Of a stretch of 64,000 bases of DNA, positions 34,452 to 44,392 are shown piece after piece; the first letter of the stretch is position 1; the number at the start of each line of letters is the position of its first letter. The notes under the pieces were generated by a model, which saw only the letters and a program-made list of their open reading frames with translations, did no database searches and was not told the DNA's origin. The position numbers and the translations under genes were made by a program. This DNA comes from Phyto melanocephala (Eukaryota; Arthropoda; Insecta; Diptera; Rhinophoridae), in assembly GCA_941918925.1 (NCBI GenBank), contig OW799237.1, positions 93,717,015 to 93,781,014 on the forward strand, given 5' to 3'.

Positions 34452-34837
34452 ATATTTAAAAAAAATATTTTTTTACCCTTTACCTTCATTTTCACCTTCA
34501 CATAGATAATTGTTTTTTAATAGTCAAGCTCTTTTATTTAATACCCATATCGATTAAGTTAAAAAAAAATATGCACTACTTTGTTTCATACGATAACTTG
34601 GATTTTAAACTTTTTAAAAGTTGATAACTTTATTGTGAATGTTGTTCCCCTTCAACAAAAAGCTTGGAACTAATATATTTGACCCATGTATCCGCCATTT
34701 TCTTTAGGACACGCTATCATAGATTTTTGTTCTTTCATAGTTCATTGTATTCTTTTGGTCATTCCCTTTCATCTGCATTTGACCCATATAATTTATTGTA
34801 TGTCAGTTTGTAGTGGCTGCTATTATAGATTTTGATT
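34452..34837. repeat. Dispersed Helentron-related repeat block
   Basis: Contains aatagtcaagctcttttatttaatacccat and tcatagttcattgtattc...ggtcattccctttcatctgc, diverged members of the family also at 15.4, 16.2, 21.0 and 59.4 kb. Confidence 0.45.
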
Positions 34838-35278
34838 TTAATACCCTTCACCTGTGGTGCACAAGGGTGTATATAGCTTTGTCATTCCGCTTGTAATTTC
34901 TACAATTTTCATTTCCGACCATAAAGTATATATTTTCTGAAAGCTTTTGAAAAGAGGAGTCGATTAAGCCCTGACCGTCTGCCCGTGTGTTGGTTGAAAT
35001 CAACTTTTAGAAGTAACTATATGTTACTCAGATCTGTGTATGGTGTCACTCTTTTGGAGATACCCGAGAATGAATCGCTATTGAAATTCAGCACAATCGC
35101 CCTATACATTTCTGAGATATGAGCTAATAAACACGACTGCCTCTGTTTTTTCCCATATTTTTACCACAAAAATTTCAATTTTTCAGCCCTAGAATATTTT
35201 ATAGGTACCTTTGCTACTATTTGTAGATATAATATGCCAATAGAGATATTCGTGAAAAATTTTGGATGTAGCGGGCTC
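34838..35278 (+). mobile_element. INE-1-like Helentron, 3'-truncated copy D
   Basis: It begins atacccttcacctgtggtgcacaagggtgt (5' hairpin), then catttccgaccataaagtat, gaggagtcgattaagccctg and cgtctgcccgtgtgttggtt. It lacks the T-rich tract and terminal hairpin. It ends where Penelope-like sequence begins (about 35279). Confidence 0.65.
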
Positions 35279-35446
35279 TAAGTTGATATTTACACACAAC
35301 ATTTGTAGTTCTGATCAAAAGAGTGCTGATGATGAAACCGTAGCTGGTTTCGAAAATGCATTCCACTCAGCTAGTATCGGATAACTAACTTTTCCTAGAT
35401 ATTCTGTCATTATCACATAGAACTTATAGCCTAATATAAAATATAA
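35279..35446 (+). mobile_element. Penelope-like terminal repeat, left part
   Basis: agttgatatttacacacaac, then the hammerhead-like motif, then gatattctgtcattatcacatagaacttatagcctaatataaaatataa. It matches 3868-4030 on the plus strand and 6250-6420 on the minus strand. The match continues past the transposon inserted at 35447: after 38442 the sequence resumes taatacaaa, as in the uninterrupted copies. Confidence 0.65.
35311..35380 (+). ncRNA. Candidate type I hammerhead ribozyme in a Penelope-like repeat
   Basis: Predicted fold, read by eye. Stem I outer CUGAU (35311-35315) pairs with AUCGG (35376-35380); internal loop 35316-35320 / 35369-35375; stem I inner GAGUG (35321-35325) pairs with CACUC (35364-35368). 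Core CUGAUGA is at 35326-35332, with one extra U (35333). Stem II GAAACC (35334-35339) pairs with GGUUUC (35346-35351), loop GUAGCU. GAAA is at 35352-35355, stem III is AUGCAU (35356-35361), and UUC follows, with predicted cleavage after C35363. All invariant core nucleotides are present. The short palindromic stem III resembles the minimal hammerheads known from Penelope-like elements, which can act as dimers. The extra U next to A9 is unusual but not unknown in natural hammerheads. Its proposed role is processing of element transcripts. Activity is not shown. Confidence 0.7.
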
Positions 35447-35963
35447 CACAGTACAACACATGATTTGCCAACTCAATTCTGTGAACTGTATGTGAAATTA
35501 GACCCAAAAAGAAGAATTTCTGCATCATTCGTTTTGTCTTCTTACCTGCGATTTGAAGTTAGTATCGATTTGAAGTTAGTACTATCGTATAGGGGAATTT
35601 ATCACGTTTTAGGCCCTGTTGTTTGACATAGCTCGACAACCACTAGCCCAATTTAGTTGAAATAAATTTTAAAAAATTAAGAATTACAATTCCCTTAATC
35701 TGTTCATATATTGTTTTCCTATACAAGTAACACTTTCGAAGTTAAAAATGAATGTATGAAGGGAAAAAATTATTTTTTGCCTAAAAATTTAAATTTTTTT
35801 TTTTAAAAATACATAAAAAATCCAAAATGGAAAAAAGTTTCAAGTCTAGTTATTTTTTCGCAAAGTCACATAACCTATGAGCAAAATGAGACAAAGATTC
35901 TAAAAATCGATGCACGCGTTTCGCTTTTATTCGCAATTGAGTAAATGTATGAATTTCAAAAAT
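35447..35963. repeat. Left terminal inverted repeat of the 35.4 kb transposon
   Basis: Pairs with 37917-38442. The two arms differ by an approximately 10-base indel just inside the terminal 12 bp and only scattered substitutions (for example gatttgaag vs gattggaag near 35552, and gattctaaa vs gatcataaa near 35898). It ends inward at gaatttcaaaaat. Confidence 0.85.
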
Positions 35964-36436
35964 TTGCTCGAGATATGCACAACATTATTTGGAGAAAACA
36001 TTGACACCTTTTTCATGATTCTGAGAATTAAAAAAAAGGAATAAACAAAAGGTTATTTGATTTTTATGATTGCGGTAATAAATGTACGTGGACAATTAAA
36101 CGGAAAGTGGACCTTTTTATTATTTTGGTTTTTCCGGTGGCTACCTATATGATTTTTTTACAGAAATTGCACCCACATTTAAGGGTGGTCATTATTTGGA
36201 AAGTTTTGAACAGTTTGAAACGTACAAGTGCTGAATCAGGTATATAGCCAGCCGCCCTTAAAATATGCGCCCATTTATAAGTACCTGGCAGTAAAATATT
36301 CAAAAATACGTAGTATTTATAGGTGTGCATTGATCGATTTTTGGCATTCAGCCAGTGCCGACGAACGCGAACAGTAAAAGTGATTTTTCTCCAGTTTTTT
36401 AAAAGTGAATAACAACAAAACATAAAATATATCAAT

Positions 36437-37837
36437 ATGGAAAACAACAAGTGCCCATATTTGGATGAATATTGTTACGTTTGTGGTCATATCGTCCGAA
36501 AAATACAGAAAAAAGATCGAAAAAATTTGTTTACTGAGCAATTCAAAACCGCGTATTGTAATTATTTCGATGAAGCAGATTTAAGTGGTGCAAATTTTAC
36601 GCCGAACACAGTGTGCAACAGTTGTTATACTACCCTTCTAAAATGGATTCACGGAAAAAGTAGAAAGTTATCTTTTATGAAGCCAGTAATTCGGGTGGAA
36701 GACACAACTGGACATGATGAATCCAGGTGCTATGCATGCATAAATTTTCGTCCTGGATTAAACAGACAACAATTGAAAACAAAAGTATACACTGCTGCAT
36801 TTACTGCCACACTTCCAGTGCAACGCCCTGCTGATACCGATGCACCTAAACCTCCGAGTGCGGATACTGTGTCCCTGCTAGCCGAAACCGTTTTCACCAA
36901 TCCGACCGATTTGGATGATGCTGATTGGATACCCGATATTAAAAATAGTGCACCACAACCGCTACCACAAATCGAAATGGATTACATTGTGGCCAAGCTG
37001 GGACTATCACAACACGACTCCGAATGGCTGACATCATTTTTGAAGAGAAGAAAACTCACACAGCAAAATGTCAGCGCAACATCATACCGACAACGCCATG
37101 CTGATTTTCAGAAATTTTATTCCGTTGACGAAGCAAATACGTTCACGTACGGCCATGATATCCCAGGTTTAGTGAAAAAATTGGGAATGGATTATATCGC
37201 TGGCGACTGGCGTTTATTCATCGATGGTTCAGTTACTAGTTTGAAGGCTGTGCTGCTGCACAAAAAAAATAAAAAACCATGCATTCCATTGGGATTCAGC
37301 ACAACTATGAAGGAAACGTATGAAGCATTGGGCGAAATTTTGAAGAAAATCAAATACGATGAACACAAATGGAACATTTGTTGCGATCTGAAGGTGGTCA
37401 ACATACTACAAGGGATTATAGAAAAGGGCGGATATCCAAAATTCTTCTGCTTCCTTTGTAATTGGGATTCACGATACAAAGGAAATCAATATCAATGTAA
37501 AGATTGGAAAGGAAGAACTCCCGAGCTCAACAAACAATTAAAATTACGCAATGAACCTATCATAAAGGACCTGGATGATATTTTGTTGCCACCGCTCCAC
37601 ATGAAACAGGGAATAGCTGGGAAATTCGTTGAAGTGGTGGTCAAAAAAGTTAACGGCGCCTTTGACTGTTTGAAATCCATCTTTCCGAAACTCAGTGATG
37701 AGAAAATTAAAAACGGTACGTATCGTACTCTGTATTTCAATATTGTCATATCTAAATTTGTTAATTTCTATACATTCGCATTACCAATAATTTTTTTATT
37801 AATTATTATTAATTGCATATTATTTTATTTTCATTAA
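36437..37837 (+). CDS. Transposase-like protein of the long-TIR transposon (466 codons, probably C-terminally truncated)
   Basis: The start ATG 36437 is preceded by an A-rich leader. The N-terminal part has three cysteine pairs of a zinc-binding type: CYVCGH (13-18), CNSC (60-63) and CYAC (98-101). The central part carries DWRLFIDGSVTSLKAVLLH (257-275), CCDLKVV (315-321), then CFLCNWDS (338-345) and LLPPLHMK (383-390). I recognise this segment as a protein family frequent in insect and other animal genomes, usually unnamed. Two aspartates (D263, D317) and the following C-x2-C fit the D-D-(C2C)-E layout of hAT/P/CMC/KDZ-type transposases; that superfamily link is inference. Relatives I recall are longer and have the final acidic residue in a C-terminal half that is absent here. 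The match stops near residue 427, at a GGTACGT that looks like a splice donor. Residues 428-466 are a hydrophobic tail read from AT-rich DNA. AATAAA lies at 37847-37852. Function in this copy is doubtful. Confidence 0.7.
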   Translation: MENNKCPYLDEYCYVCGHIVRKIQKKDRKNLFTEQFKTAYCNYFDEADLSGANFTPNTVCNSCYTTLLKWIHGKSRKLSFMKPVIRVEDTTGHDESRCYACINFRPGLNRQQLKTKVYTAAFTATLPVQRPADTDAPKPPSADTVSLLAETVFTNPTDLDDADWIPDIKNSAPQPLPQIEMDYIVAKLGLSQHDSEWLTSFLKRRKLTQQNVSATSYRQRHADFQKFYSVDEANTFTYGHDIPGLVKKLGMDYIAGDWRLFIDGSVTSLKAVLLHKKNKKPCIPLGFSTTMKETYEALGEILKKIKYDEHKWNICCDLKVVNILQGIIEKGGYPKFFCFLCNWDSRYKGNQYQCKDWKGRTPELNKQLKLRNEPIIKDLDDILLPPLHMKQGIAGKFVEVVVKKVNGAFDCLKSIFPKLSDEKIKNGTYRTLYFNIVISKFVNFYTFALPIIFLLIIINCILFYFH

Positions 37838-37916
37838 GTTTTTATAAATAAAGTTTTTTTTTGCATGATAATTTTTTAATTTATATTTTTATTTTAAGGG
37901 TGGTGGCTATAACTGA

Positions 37917-38442
37917 TTTTTGAAATTCATACATTTACTCAATTGCGAATAAAAGCGAAACGCGTGCATCGATTTTTATGATCTTTGTCTCATTTTGCTC
38001 ATAGGTTATGTGACTTTGCGAAAAAATAACTAGACTTGAAACTTTTTTCCATTTTGGATTTTTTATGTATTTTTAAAAAAAAAAATTTAAATTTTTAGGC
38101 AAAAAATAATTTTTTCCCTTCATACATTCATTTTTAACTTCGAAAGTGTTACTTGTATAGGAAAACAATATATGAACAGATTAAGGGAATTGTAATTCTT
38201 AATTTTTTAAAATTTATTTCAACTAAATTGGGCTAGTGGTTGTCGAGCTATGTCAAACAACAGGGCCTAAAACGTGATAAATTCCCCTATACGATAGTAC
38301 TAACTTCAAATCGATACTAACTTCCAATCGCAGGTAAGAAGACAAAACGAATGATGCAGAAATTCTTCTTTTTGGGTCTAATTTCACATACAGTTCACAG
38401 AATTGAGTTGGCAATCAATTAACTGAAAAATGTTGTACTGTG
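37917..38442. repeat. Right terminal inverted repeat of the 35.4 kb transposon
   Basis: Inverted copy of 35447-35963, beginning inward at atttttgaaattcatacatt and ending tgttgtactgtg. It has about 10 extra bases near its tip compared with the left arm. Confidence 0.85.
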
Positions 38443-38445
38443 TAA

Positions 38446-39545
38446 TACAAACTAAAAGTTATTTGTTGATAGAAATATTGTTGCTGAAAACTTTAAAATG
38501 TATATTTGAGTATACAAGTAATTAGCATAGATTTTTTTGCTTTAAAATTGCATTTATTATATTGAAATAAATTAAAAAATTTGAATAAGGTTTTAAGTGA
38601 AGCGTATACCACTAAGCGCCTTCTACATCGATCGAAACAAATTGCAGTCAGAGGAGGCAAGGTCTGCGCTATAATGTGGGTGAGACAGAAATTTCTATCC
38701 ACTGTTTTCTAAATAGTTCTTAACCGGCCTTGCAACATGTGGCCGAGCGTTGTGATGATGGAAGATTATGGCCTCGTGTCTGGTCGAATGTTCTGGTAGT
38801 TTTTTTTTTTTGTTGATTTCTCTCTTTAAACGAATCAGTTGTATTTGGGACAGGTCTCATGTGATCGTCTGACCTGATTTCAGCAGCTCATAATACAAAA
38901 CACCCTTCTGTTGCCACCAAATGCAGAGCATTATCTTAGCGTCATGGATATTCGGTTTCGGTGTTGGTTTGCCTGGTTGGCCGGGGCTTTAAATATGACT
39001 TTTTGCACTTGGGGTTTTCGAAATGTATCCATTTTACGTCACCAGTCACAAAACGATGCAATAGTGACTTCTTATTGGATCATTTGCGACTCTCGGCTTC
39101 CATTCATATAGGATTCAATCTCCTTGGTTTTAAATGAATTTCAATACTTTTAAACGTAGGGAAATGGCTTATTGTTTAATTCCCAATGATAATAAAAATT
39201 CTTTTTGCATTCAACAACAATTTTCGTCAAGCAATTCTTACAATTCTATAAACTTTTTAGGCTTACCGGGCCTCTCCTTGTCTTCTGTGGCAAAATTACC
39301 ACTTTTGAATCGTGCAAACCATCGTTCACAAGTTTGTTGAGTTGGTGCATGTTAATCGTTAGCTTGTACCAACAATCGAAAACTTTCAGCGGACGTTTTC
39401 TTTTAATGAAAAAAGAAGAAAAATACAAAAATAAAGTCAAAAAATTCGACATTATTAAAGCGATTGAAAAAAAGGTGTGCTTGCACTTTGGCGTCTATCG
39501 AATATTGAATTATAATGACAAAGTATCATAATTATTATTATTTGG
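38446..39545 (-). pseudogene. DD34D mariner transposase relic
   Basis: Minus-strand pieces in order: TCERWFARFKSGNFATEDKE plus RPGKPKKF (helix-turn-helix part, about 39340-39240), ENPKCKKSYLKP (about 39020), DNALHLVA in place of 'MLCIWWD', YEL-type segment, IFHHHNARPHVARPVKNYLE (about 38780-38710), HPHYSADLASSDCNLF, then RSM. These are the mariner signatures. The second catalytic aspartate (HDNARPH in active copies) is replaced by H, and many frameshifts are present. Plus-strand ORFs of 60-108 codons here are antisense shadows. Terminal repeats were not located. The first ~100 bases of the interval may still be Penelope-like sequence. Confidence 0.7.
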
Positions 39546-40018
39546 CACAACCCGTATGTGATAGTTATGAAATATGGTGTCTTAATCGACAGTACTAACT
39601 TGTATACCCAATATTAAAAAAAAAAAATTAAATAAATTTTTAGTTTCACTTTATCAAAAATCCATCCTTCTCTAGACCTAAATCTCTTACGATTCTGTCG
39701 TGCGGTTGCATATTTTTTCATCGAAAGTGACAAAAGATAAGGACAAACTATTTCAATTGAAAGGTTACAAAAGGTCTTACTATAATCTGCGCTGTTTGGA
39801 ATTTTTACTTAACGAAAAGACTTAAGGGGCAAGATTTGAATTTTATCACTTTATACACCTGTGACAATAAGTAAAAACTACTTACGTCTTTTCAGTCGTT
39901 TCTAAGGTAATCACTTATAAACTTTTGAGTTGATTCTTAGAAATTAAATTCCTTTAAAATAACGACTATTTTATTAACCCCGTCCTGTATTAATTAAAGG
40001 TCATATCGGTTTTCGTAT
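39546..40018. other. AT-rich interval, nothing recognised
   Basis: No ORF or repeat that I can name. Confidence 0.5.
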
Positions 40019-40355
40019 TGTTACGTTTATACCTTTTATAAATGTTGGATTATTTCCTTTAAATAAACCTTAAGTTCTTTTATTGCAATTAAAAGCACTT
40101 GAAATTAGCTATAAAATTAGAGCACTTTATTTATTTAAATACACTCAGATATTGTTTTTATATAACTTTACTTATTACACTTATGGTTATACACTTTTTT
40201 TTATCAAACTCACTTTGATACGCGCTGTACAAGCTCTATTGTAATATTGATCATGTTAGCTGTGTTGTTCGGCTATTTATAGTAACATAGTGGTGTTCGG
40301 TAACATTCGACAAAGTTCTCGTATGTACATTCTAGTACATTCGAAAACCGTTACA
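40019..40355 (-). mobile_element. Solo LTR, gypsy-like (337 bp)
   Basis: On the minus strand it starts TGTAACGG and ends CGTAACA, a TG...CA pair. It contains a TATA-like actataaatag (complement of about 40272-40282) and an AATAAA-type signal in the expected order (complement of 40127-40136). Size, ends and promoter/poly(A) order fit an LTR of a Ty3/gypsy retrotransposon. No internal region follows on either side, so it is a solo LTR left by LTR-LTR recombination. I do not see a matching 4-5-bp duplication (gtat vs ttta), so one flank may have been rearranged. Confidence 0.6.
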
Positions 40356-40599
40356 TTTAAATTAAGACGTTAAGTAATATGCAGGAATAATAGAAGTGCC
40401 TAAAAGTATGCTACACATAATAACAACTTAATATAATGTTCGAACAACCAGCGAAATAAACTAATACAAATAAAACTACAGTAACTTAAACTACTACAAC
40501 TAAAATAAATTATAATGTAAATTAAGCTATTTAAAAATAAAGCTGTAACAGTATATTTAGTTAAATTTTAAGTTCTGTGCTAAACAGAACAGAAAGTAG

Positions 40600-40925
40600 T
40601 GCGGAGTGTCAAGGGCTTAACGGCCTGGGGAAAACTGGATGGACTCTACAGTAGATCTGGTCTTAAGTAAAGTATGCATGAGGGCCACTATTAGGGTTAT
40701 AAGGGGACATTTAGGGCTACGATCAGTAGATTGGGTTGCAACACTCCGATCTACTGTTGGATATGTGAGGATGAAAAAAAGAGAGAGAAGCGGTGAAGTA
40801 TGTTCTGTTACTGCCCATGAATAAAAAACCATTAAGATAGGGGGTTAGGTAGGTGATGTCTCGAAGTGTAATCCAGAGAATATTATTGGATTCATCATGG
40901 GGTTCAGCTGGTTGAGAATTGACAA
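40600..40925 (+). pseudogene. LINE ORF2 C-terminal relic
   Basis: Frameshifted plus-strand reading gives IRGHLGLR, RLGCNTPIYCWICEDEKKRE, SMFCYCP, then GDVSKCNPENIIGFIMGFSW. That is the C-terminal knuckle module of several LINE ORF2 proteins (LTGH..LG.H..RLG / C..C.DE.E...HLLC.CP / lgd.s...p..I..FI...gW). The RT is absent. The opposite-strand 71-codon ORF is a shadow. Confidence 0.5.
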
Positions 40926-42069
40926 TGAGACCTAGATATAATTGTTTTTCGCAGGTTTTTTTTTCATTTCTTCTACATTATTCCTCTCCTAAATTTACTG
41001 TTTATCTAATACTTGCTTTTCGTATTGATTCTTTCCGTTTTCTGTTTCACAAATAGGAACACAAAGCGTGTGATTATTTCTTTTTTCTGTTTTATAAATA
41101 CGTACACAATGGATGTTGGAAATTTTTCTTGCTTCCAGCTTTGCTCTTTCCTAGTTTTCCTGACTAGAGCGTCATGGATTTCGAATTGGTGCTCTTAAAA
41201 AAATCTTTTTGCCCGCAGTCCATTGTATGACACACGTATCTCATCCGTGTAAACTGTACCGGTTTCCTATTAAGTATTTCAATTCTCATTAAAATTATAA
41301 CTGAACCTTAAGAAAAATTAAACACTTTGTGTCAAATAGAAACGAGTGTAGAAAATTCATTATGGCCCTTTGTTCCCTTTAGTAATTAGGAAATAATTTA
41401 TTTATTAAAGATTTAAAATAAAATCGTATCATTAATATTAATTAATTGCTGGCCTTTTGTGCTGCCTTTTTTTTATTTAAAAATGTCTAAGTACATACCT
41501 CTGCCAATTACTTTTTCTTTATTCCATTATAAAATTTAATGATTGATAGGGATAAAAACAATTTAATTTTATGAATGAATGAGCATTAGCAAAAACAATT
41601 AATAACCGAACATTGCAAGCATAAACATATGAAAAAAAAAAGATAATAAATAATTACTGCTACATGTTTCATTAATATTTTAATTATATGACACATTGTA
41701 CTAATATTTTATGGCTGTAATAATCATTAAAAGAGATATTGCCTTTCTTTTTGTTTGTGGGTTAAATAAAAACCGCAACAACAACAAATGAATGCCTCAC
41801 AGAGAGTTTTGCTAATTTATAACATTGCACAAGCTTGGTTTTAATTTACAAACAAATTCCATTTCAAATATAATTAAATTAAAAAGCCGTTTATTTAACA
41901 CACTCTAAACGCCTCTTGGTCAAACAAAATGAAATTAAATTTTGATTAATACCAATAAAACATAAAATTAATATAAATTAAGCAATAAATTATAATTTAT
42001 CAATAAATTATGATATGAAAACAGCTTGTTCAGTTGAAGGTCAATAAGCCATTACGGTTTCTCAGTTAA
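40926..42069. other. AT-rich interval, nothing recognised
   Basis: No motif-bearing frame. The 61-codon frame at 41013-41198 is phenylalanine/cysteine-rich but unassignable. Confidence 0.5.
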
Positions 42070-42071
42070 TA

Positions 42072-43190
42072 CAGAGTGTCCGCCGGAAAGGTATATACTA
42101 CTTTGCTTTGCCGCCATTTTATTAAAATTTATTCTTGACATTTCATGTTTGGCAGTTGTGAAGTAGAGATGCGGCAAATTTATTATGGAAAAATATTCGG
42201 TAAACTAACTTGGTTTAATCGTTAAAACATTTTATCAAGATCAATCATCGATTACTGTGACAATGAGAAAGTTACGTGAAATTTTTGGAAGAAACAACGT
42301 GCCAACAAGACGCACTATTTATCGTGTAGTGAATGATTTCATGGACTACAACGTACTGCAAGAGCGTCTTAAAACATAACTGCTGTTCAAGGAAGTGTTT
42401 AAAACAACCCATCAATCTCAACTGAACGACGTGCTCAGGAGCTTGGTCTTCAAAAAACAACTTTGGCCACAATTTTGCACAAAGAGCTTCATCTTAAGAA
42501 GACCATTTACACCGCCGTATATATGCCAAAAGGATGTTACATCTCGTCCATGACAACCCCGATTTTCATGAAGAAATCCTAATGTCTGACGAGGCGAATT
42601 TTCATTTGAATGAAACTCCTCACATTCATTAGTCACCTTTGCATTTATCAAAAGTGACATCCTGATGTGCAATTTGGTCTGGAGAAATCATTGGACCTTA
42701 TTTCTTTGAAACTGAAAATGGCATAACGAAAACTGTGTATGGAGATCGATATCGTTACATGATTGAAAACTTTTTAACGCCACAACTTCACGCTTTGGGA
42801 TTGACTAACGTGTTGTTCCAACAAGACGCTGCCACATCGCATACAGCCAGGATTACAATGGAATAACTGCGAAACCACTTTCCACAATAAGTTATTTCAA
42901 GAAATGGTGATATTGATTGGCCTCCACGGCCGCCTGATTTGACTGCTCCAGACCGCTCTCTTTGTGGAGATATCTGAAAAGCAAGGTTTCTGCAAACAAA
43001 CCAGAATCGCTGAAGCAACTCAAACAAAATATTCGTCATGAAATTAATGAAATACCGCATGAAATGTGTGAGATTGTAATGAAAAATGTGCTCCAAAAAT
43101 AAAACATTTATCAATTTAAGATCAATTCTCTTTTATTTAATCAAAAACTAGAAACAAATAAAGTAGTATACCTTCCCGGTGGACACTAAG
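42072..43190 (+). mobile_element. DD41D (rosa-type) mariner with both ends, dead transposase
   Basis: TIRs: left cagagtgtccgccggaaagg, inverted right cttagtgtccaccgggaagg; both continue into tata(tacta/ctac)ttt. TA lies at 42070-42071 and 43191-43192. Plus-strand frames carry TMRKLREIFGRNNVPTRRTI (first helix-turn-helix), MSDEANFHLN (first catalytic D, about 42585), FQQDAATSHTAR (second D, about 42820-42850) and WPPRPPDLTAPD (third D, about 42950). Counting residues between the second and third D gives 41, the DD41D spacing of the rosa mariners. Several stops and frameshifts inactivate it. The minus-strand ORFs over this region are shadows. Confidence 0.8.
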
Positions 43191-43192
43191 TA

Positions 43193-43315
43193 TTTACGGC
43201 ATTCGAACGTAATCGAAATTTGAAAATTCTTACTAGATTCTCTATACCTAAAGCACAGCGAACTTGATCGTTCGATTAAAATTTCGATCGTGATCGAATG
43301 TCGTAACTTGGCCCC
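43193..43315. mobile_element. GGGGCC-ended MITE, copy 2 (left end lost)
   Basis: Contains acggcattcgaacgtaatcg at the left and ends atcgtgatcgaatgtcgtaacttggcccc at the right. The internal attctctatacctaaagcac is shared with copies 1 and 3. The left tip is missing exactly where the mariner at 42072-43190 ends, so the mariner insertion probably went with a rearrangement of the MITE. Confidence 0.6.
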
Positions 43316-44262
43316 GGCTTCCCTTTTGGAAAAGAGATATATAAGTATCAGAGATCTGCAACGAATACTCATGAAGTAAGTCAACTTGAATCCTGATGAG
43401 TTATTTCATTGATTTATACGCATTTATACGTATTGAAAAGTCTTCACTACTTATACGCACTTTTAAGTTTAAGGTACTTATTGTACTCATGTTCAGCAAC
43501 ACGTATGACTCGGGTGATTGCTATTGTCGTTCACGCAAGACAAAAAGACGATAAAAAGCAAGTATGACTCGCATACTCATTATGAAGTTGTGTGTTTTAA
43601 CCATATTACAATTGGACATTCATCATAATAATTGTGGATTGTTAAGAAAAACTAGACAATATAAATTTAACATAATAATACAAAAACAACAAGCAAAAAT
43701 AAAGTGATTGCTTTGGTGTAAGTTTAAGATTCACAGATTTAATTTTGTTTTTGCGTATTATTTCTCATATATAAGTGAGCACCTAAAAACGCAGTCTTTT
43801 AATTTGCTGCACAAAATTTAAACATAAAAATAAAAAATTCAAAATAACTTTTATTGTTTACCTCTTATTATAAAAGCCAACCAAAACTTATCCTTAAGGC
43901 CATAATCAGTTGCATGTGTTTAAAAATTAAATAGTGATAATTGCAAAAATTGTATATTACACATTGTAACATTGCAAATTTTCTGGCGGCTAAAAAATAT
44001 TTTGCACTCTCTGACCTGGCAGCATTGTTTATTCTTTACACAAATGAGAGCTGTTAATGTTTTTGTTGTTAAATCAACTTGAACCACACTTAGAATATAA
44101 AAATATAAATCAACGTGGATATTTTTGCGAATCATATAAGTATGGGACGCTATGAGCATAAGTACGACGTAGTACTATGTTCATTTCGAGTTGTACTTAT
44201 AAATAAACGTTGTTGAGGGTCTACATACGTCACTATGAATATTGAAAAAACAACTCAAACCT
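43316..44262. other. AT-rich interval, nothing recognised
   Basis: Several acgtatgactcg / gagtcat-like short repeats occur around 43375-43590 and 44130-44210, without a clear unit. No supported ORF. Confidence 0.4.
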
Positions 44263-44392
44263 GGGGCCGAATTACGGTATTCGAAAGTGATCGAAATTGA
44301 AAATTCTTATTAGAATCTCTATACCTAAAGCACAGCAAACTCGATTGTTCGAGTAAAACTTCGATCGTGATCGAATGCCGTAATCTGGCCCC
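44263..44392. mobile_element. GGGGCC-ended MITE, copy 3 (130 bp, complete)
   Basis: Left ggggccgaattacggtattc; inverted right ggggccagattacggcattc; both continue with (g/c)aaagtgatcgaa / gatcacgatcgaa. Arms cover roughly 45 of 130 bases each, so transcripts or single strands would fold into a hairpin. The target duplication is unclear. Confidence 0.75.

Larger units (their letters stand above)
35447..38442 (+). mobile_element. 2,996-bp DNA transposon with ~515-bp terminal inverted repeats, unclassified
   Basis: Termini are cacagtacaaca (35447-35458) and its complement tgttgtactgtg (38431-38442). The flanking TAA at 35444-35446 and 38443-38445 is a 3-bp target duplication. It is supported because related uninterrupted Penelope-like repeats (about 3570-3590 and 3995-4015) read aaaatataatacaaa straight through this point. 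Long TIRs enclose a 466-codon ORF with transposase-like features. The element lies inside the Penelope-like repeat and is therefore younger than it. CACAG ends with a 3-bp duplication recall CACTA-type elements, but the protein does not look like a CACTA transposase, so I leave the superfamily open. Confidence 0.85.

Noticed and set aside
36145..36541. Antisense frames over the start of the transposase-like gene.
   Set aside because: They overlap the supported plus-strand ORF, and their hydrophobic content mirrors AT-rich leader DNA.
37720..37837. Hydrophobic end of the 466-codon ORF as a real membrane segment.
   Set aside because: It begins exactly at a donor-like GTACGT and is encoded by low-complexity AT-rich DNA. 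Read-through of an intron-like sequence is simpler.
42272..43384. Series of minus-strand ORFs.
   Set aside because: Antisense to the DD41D mariner and the adjacent MITE.
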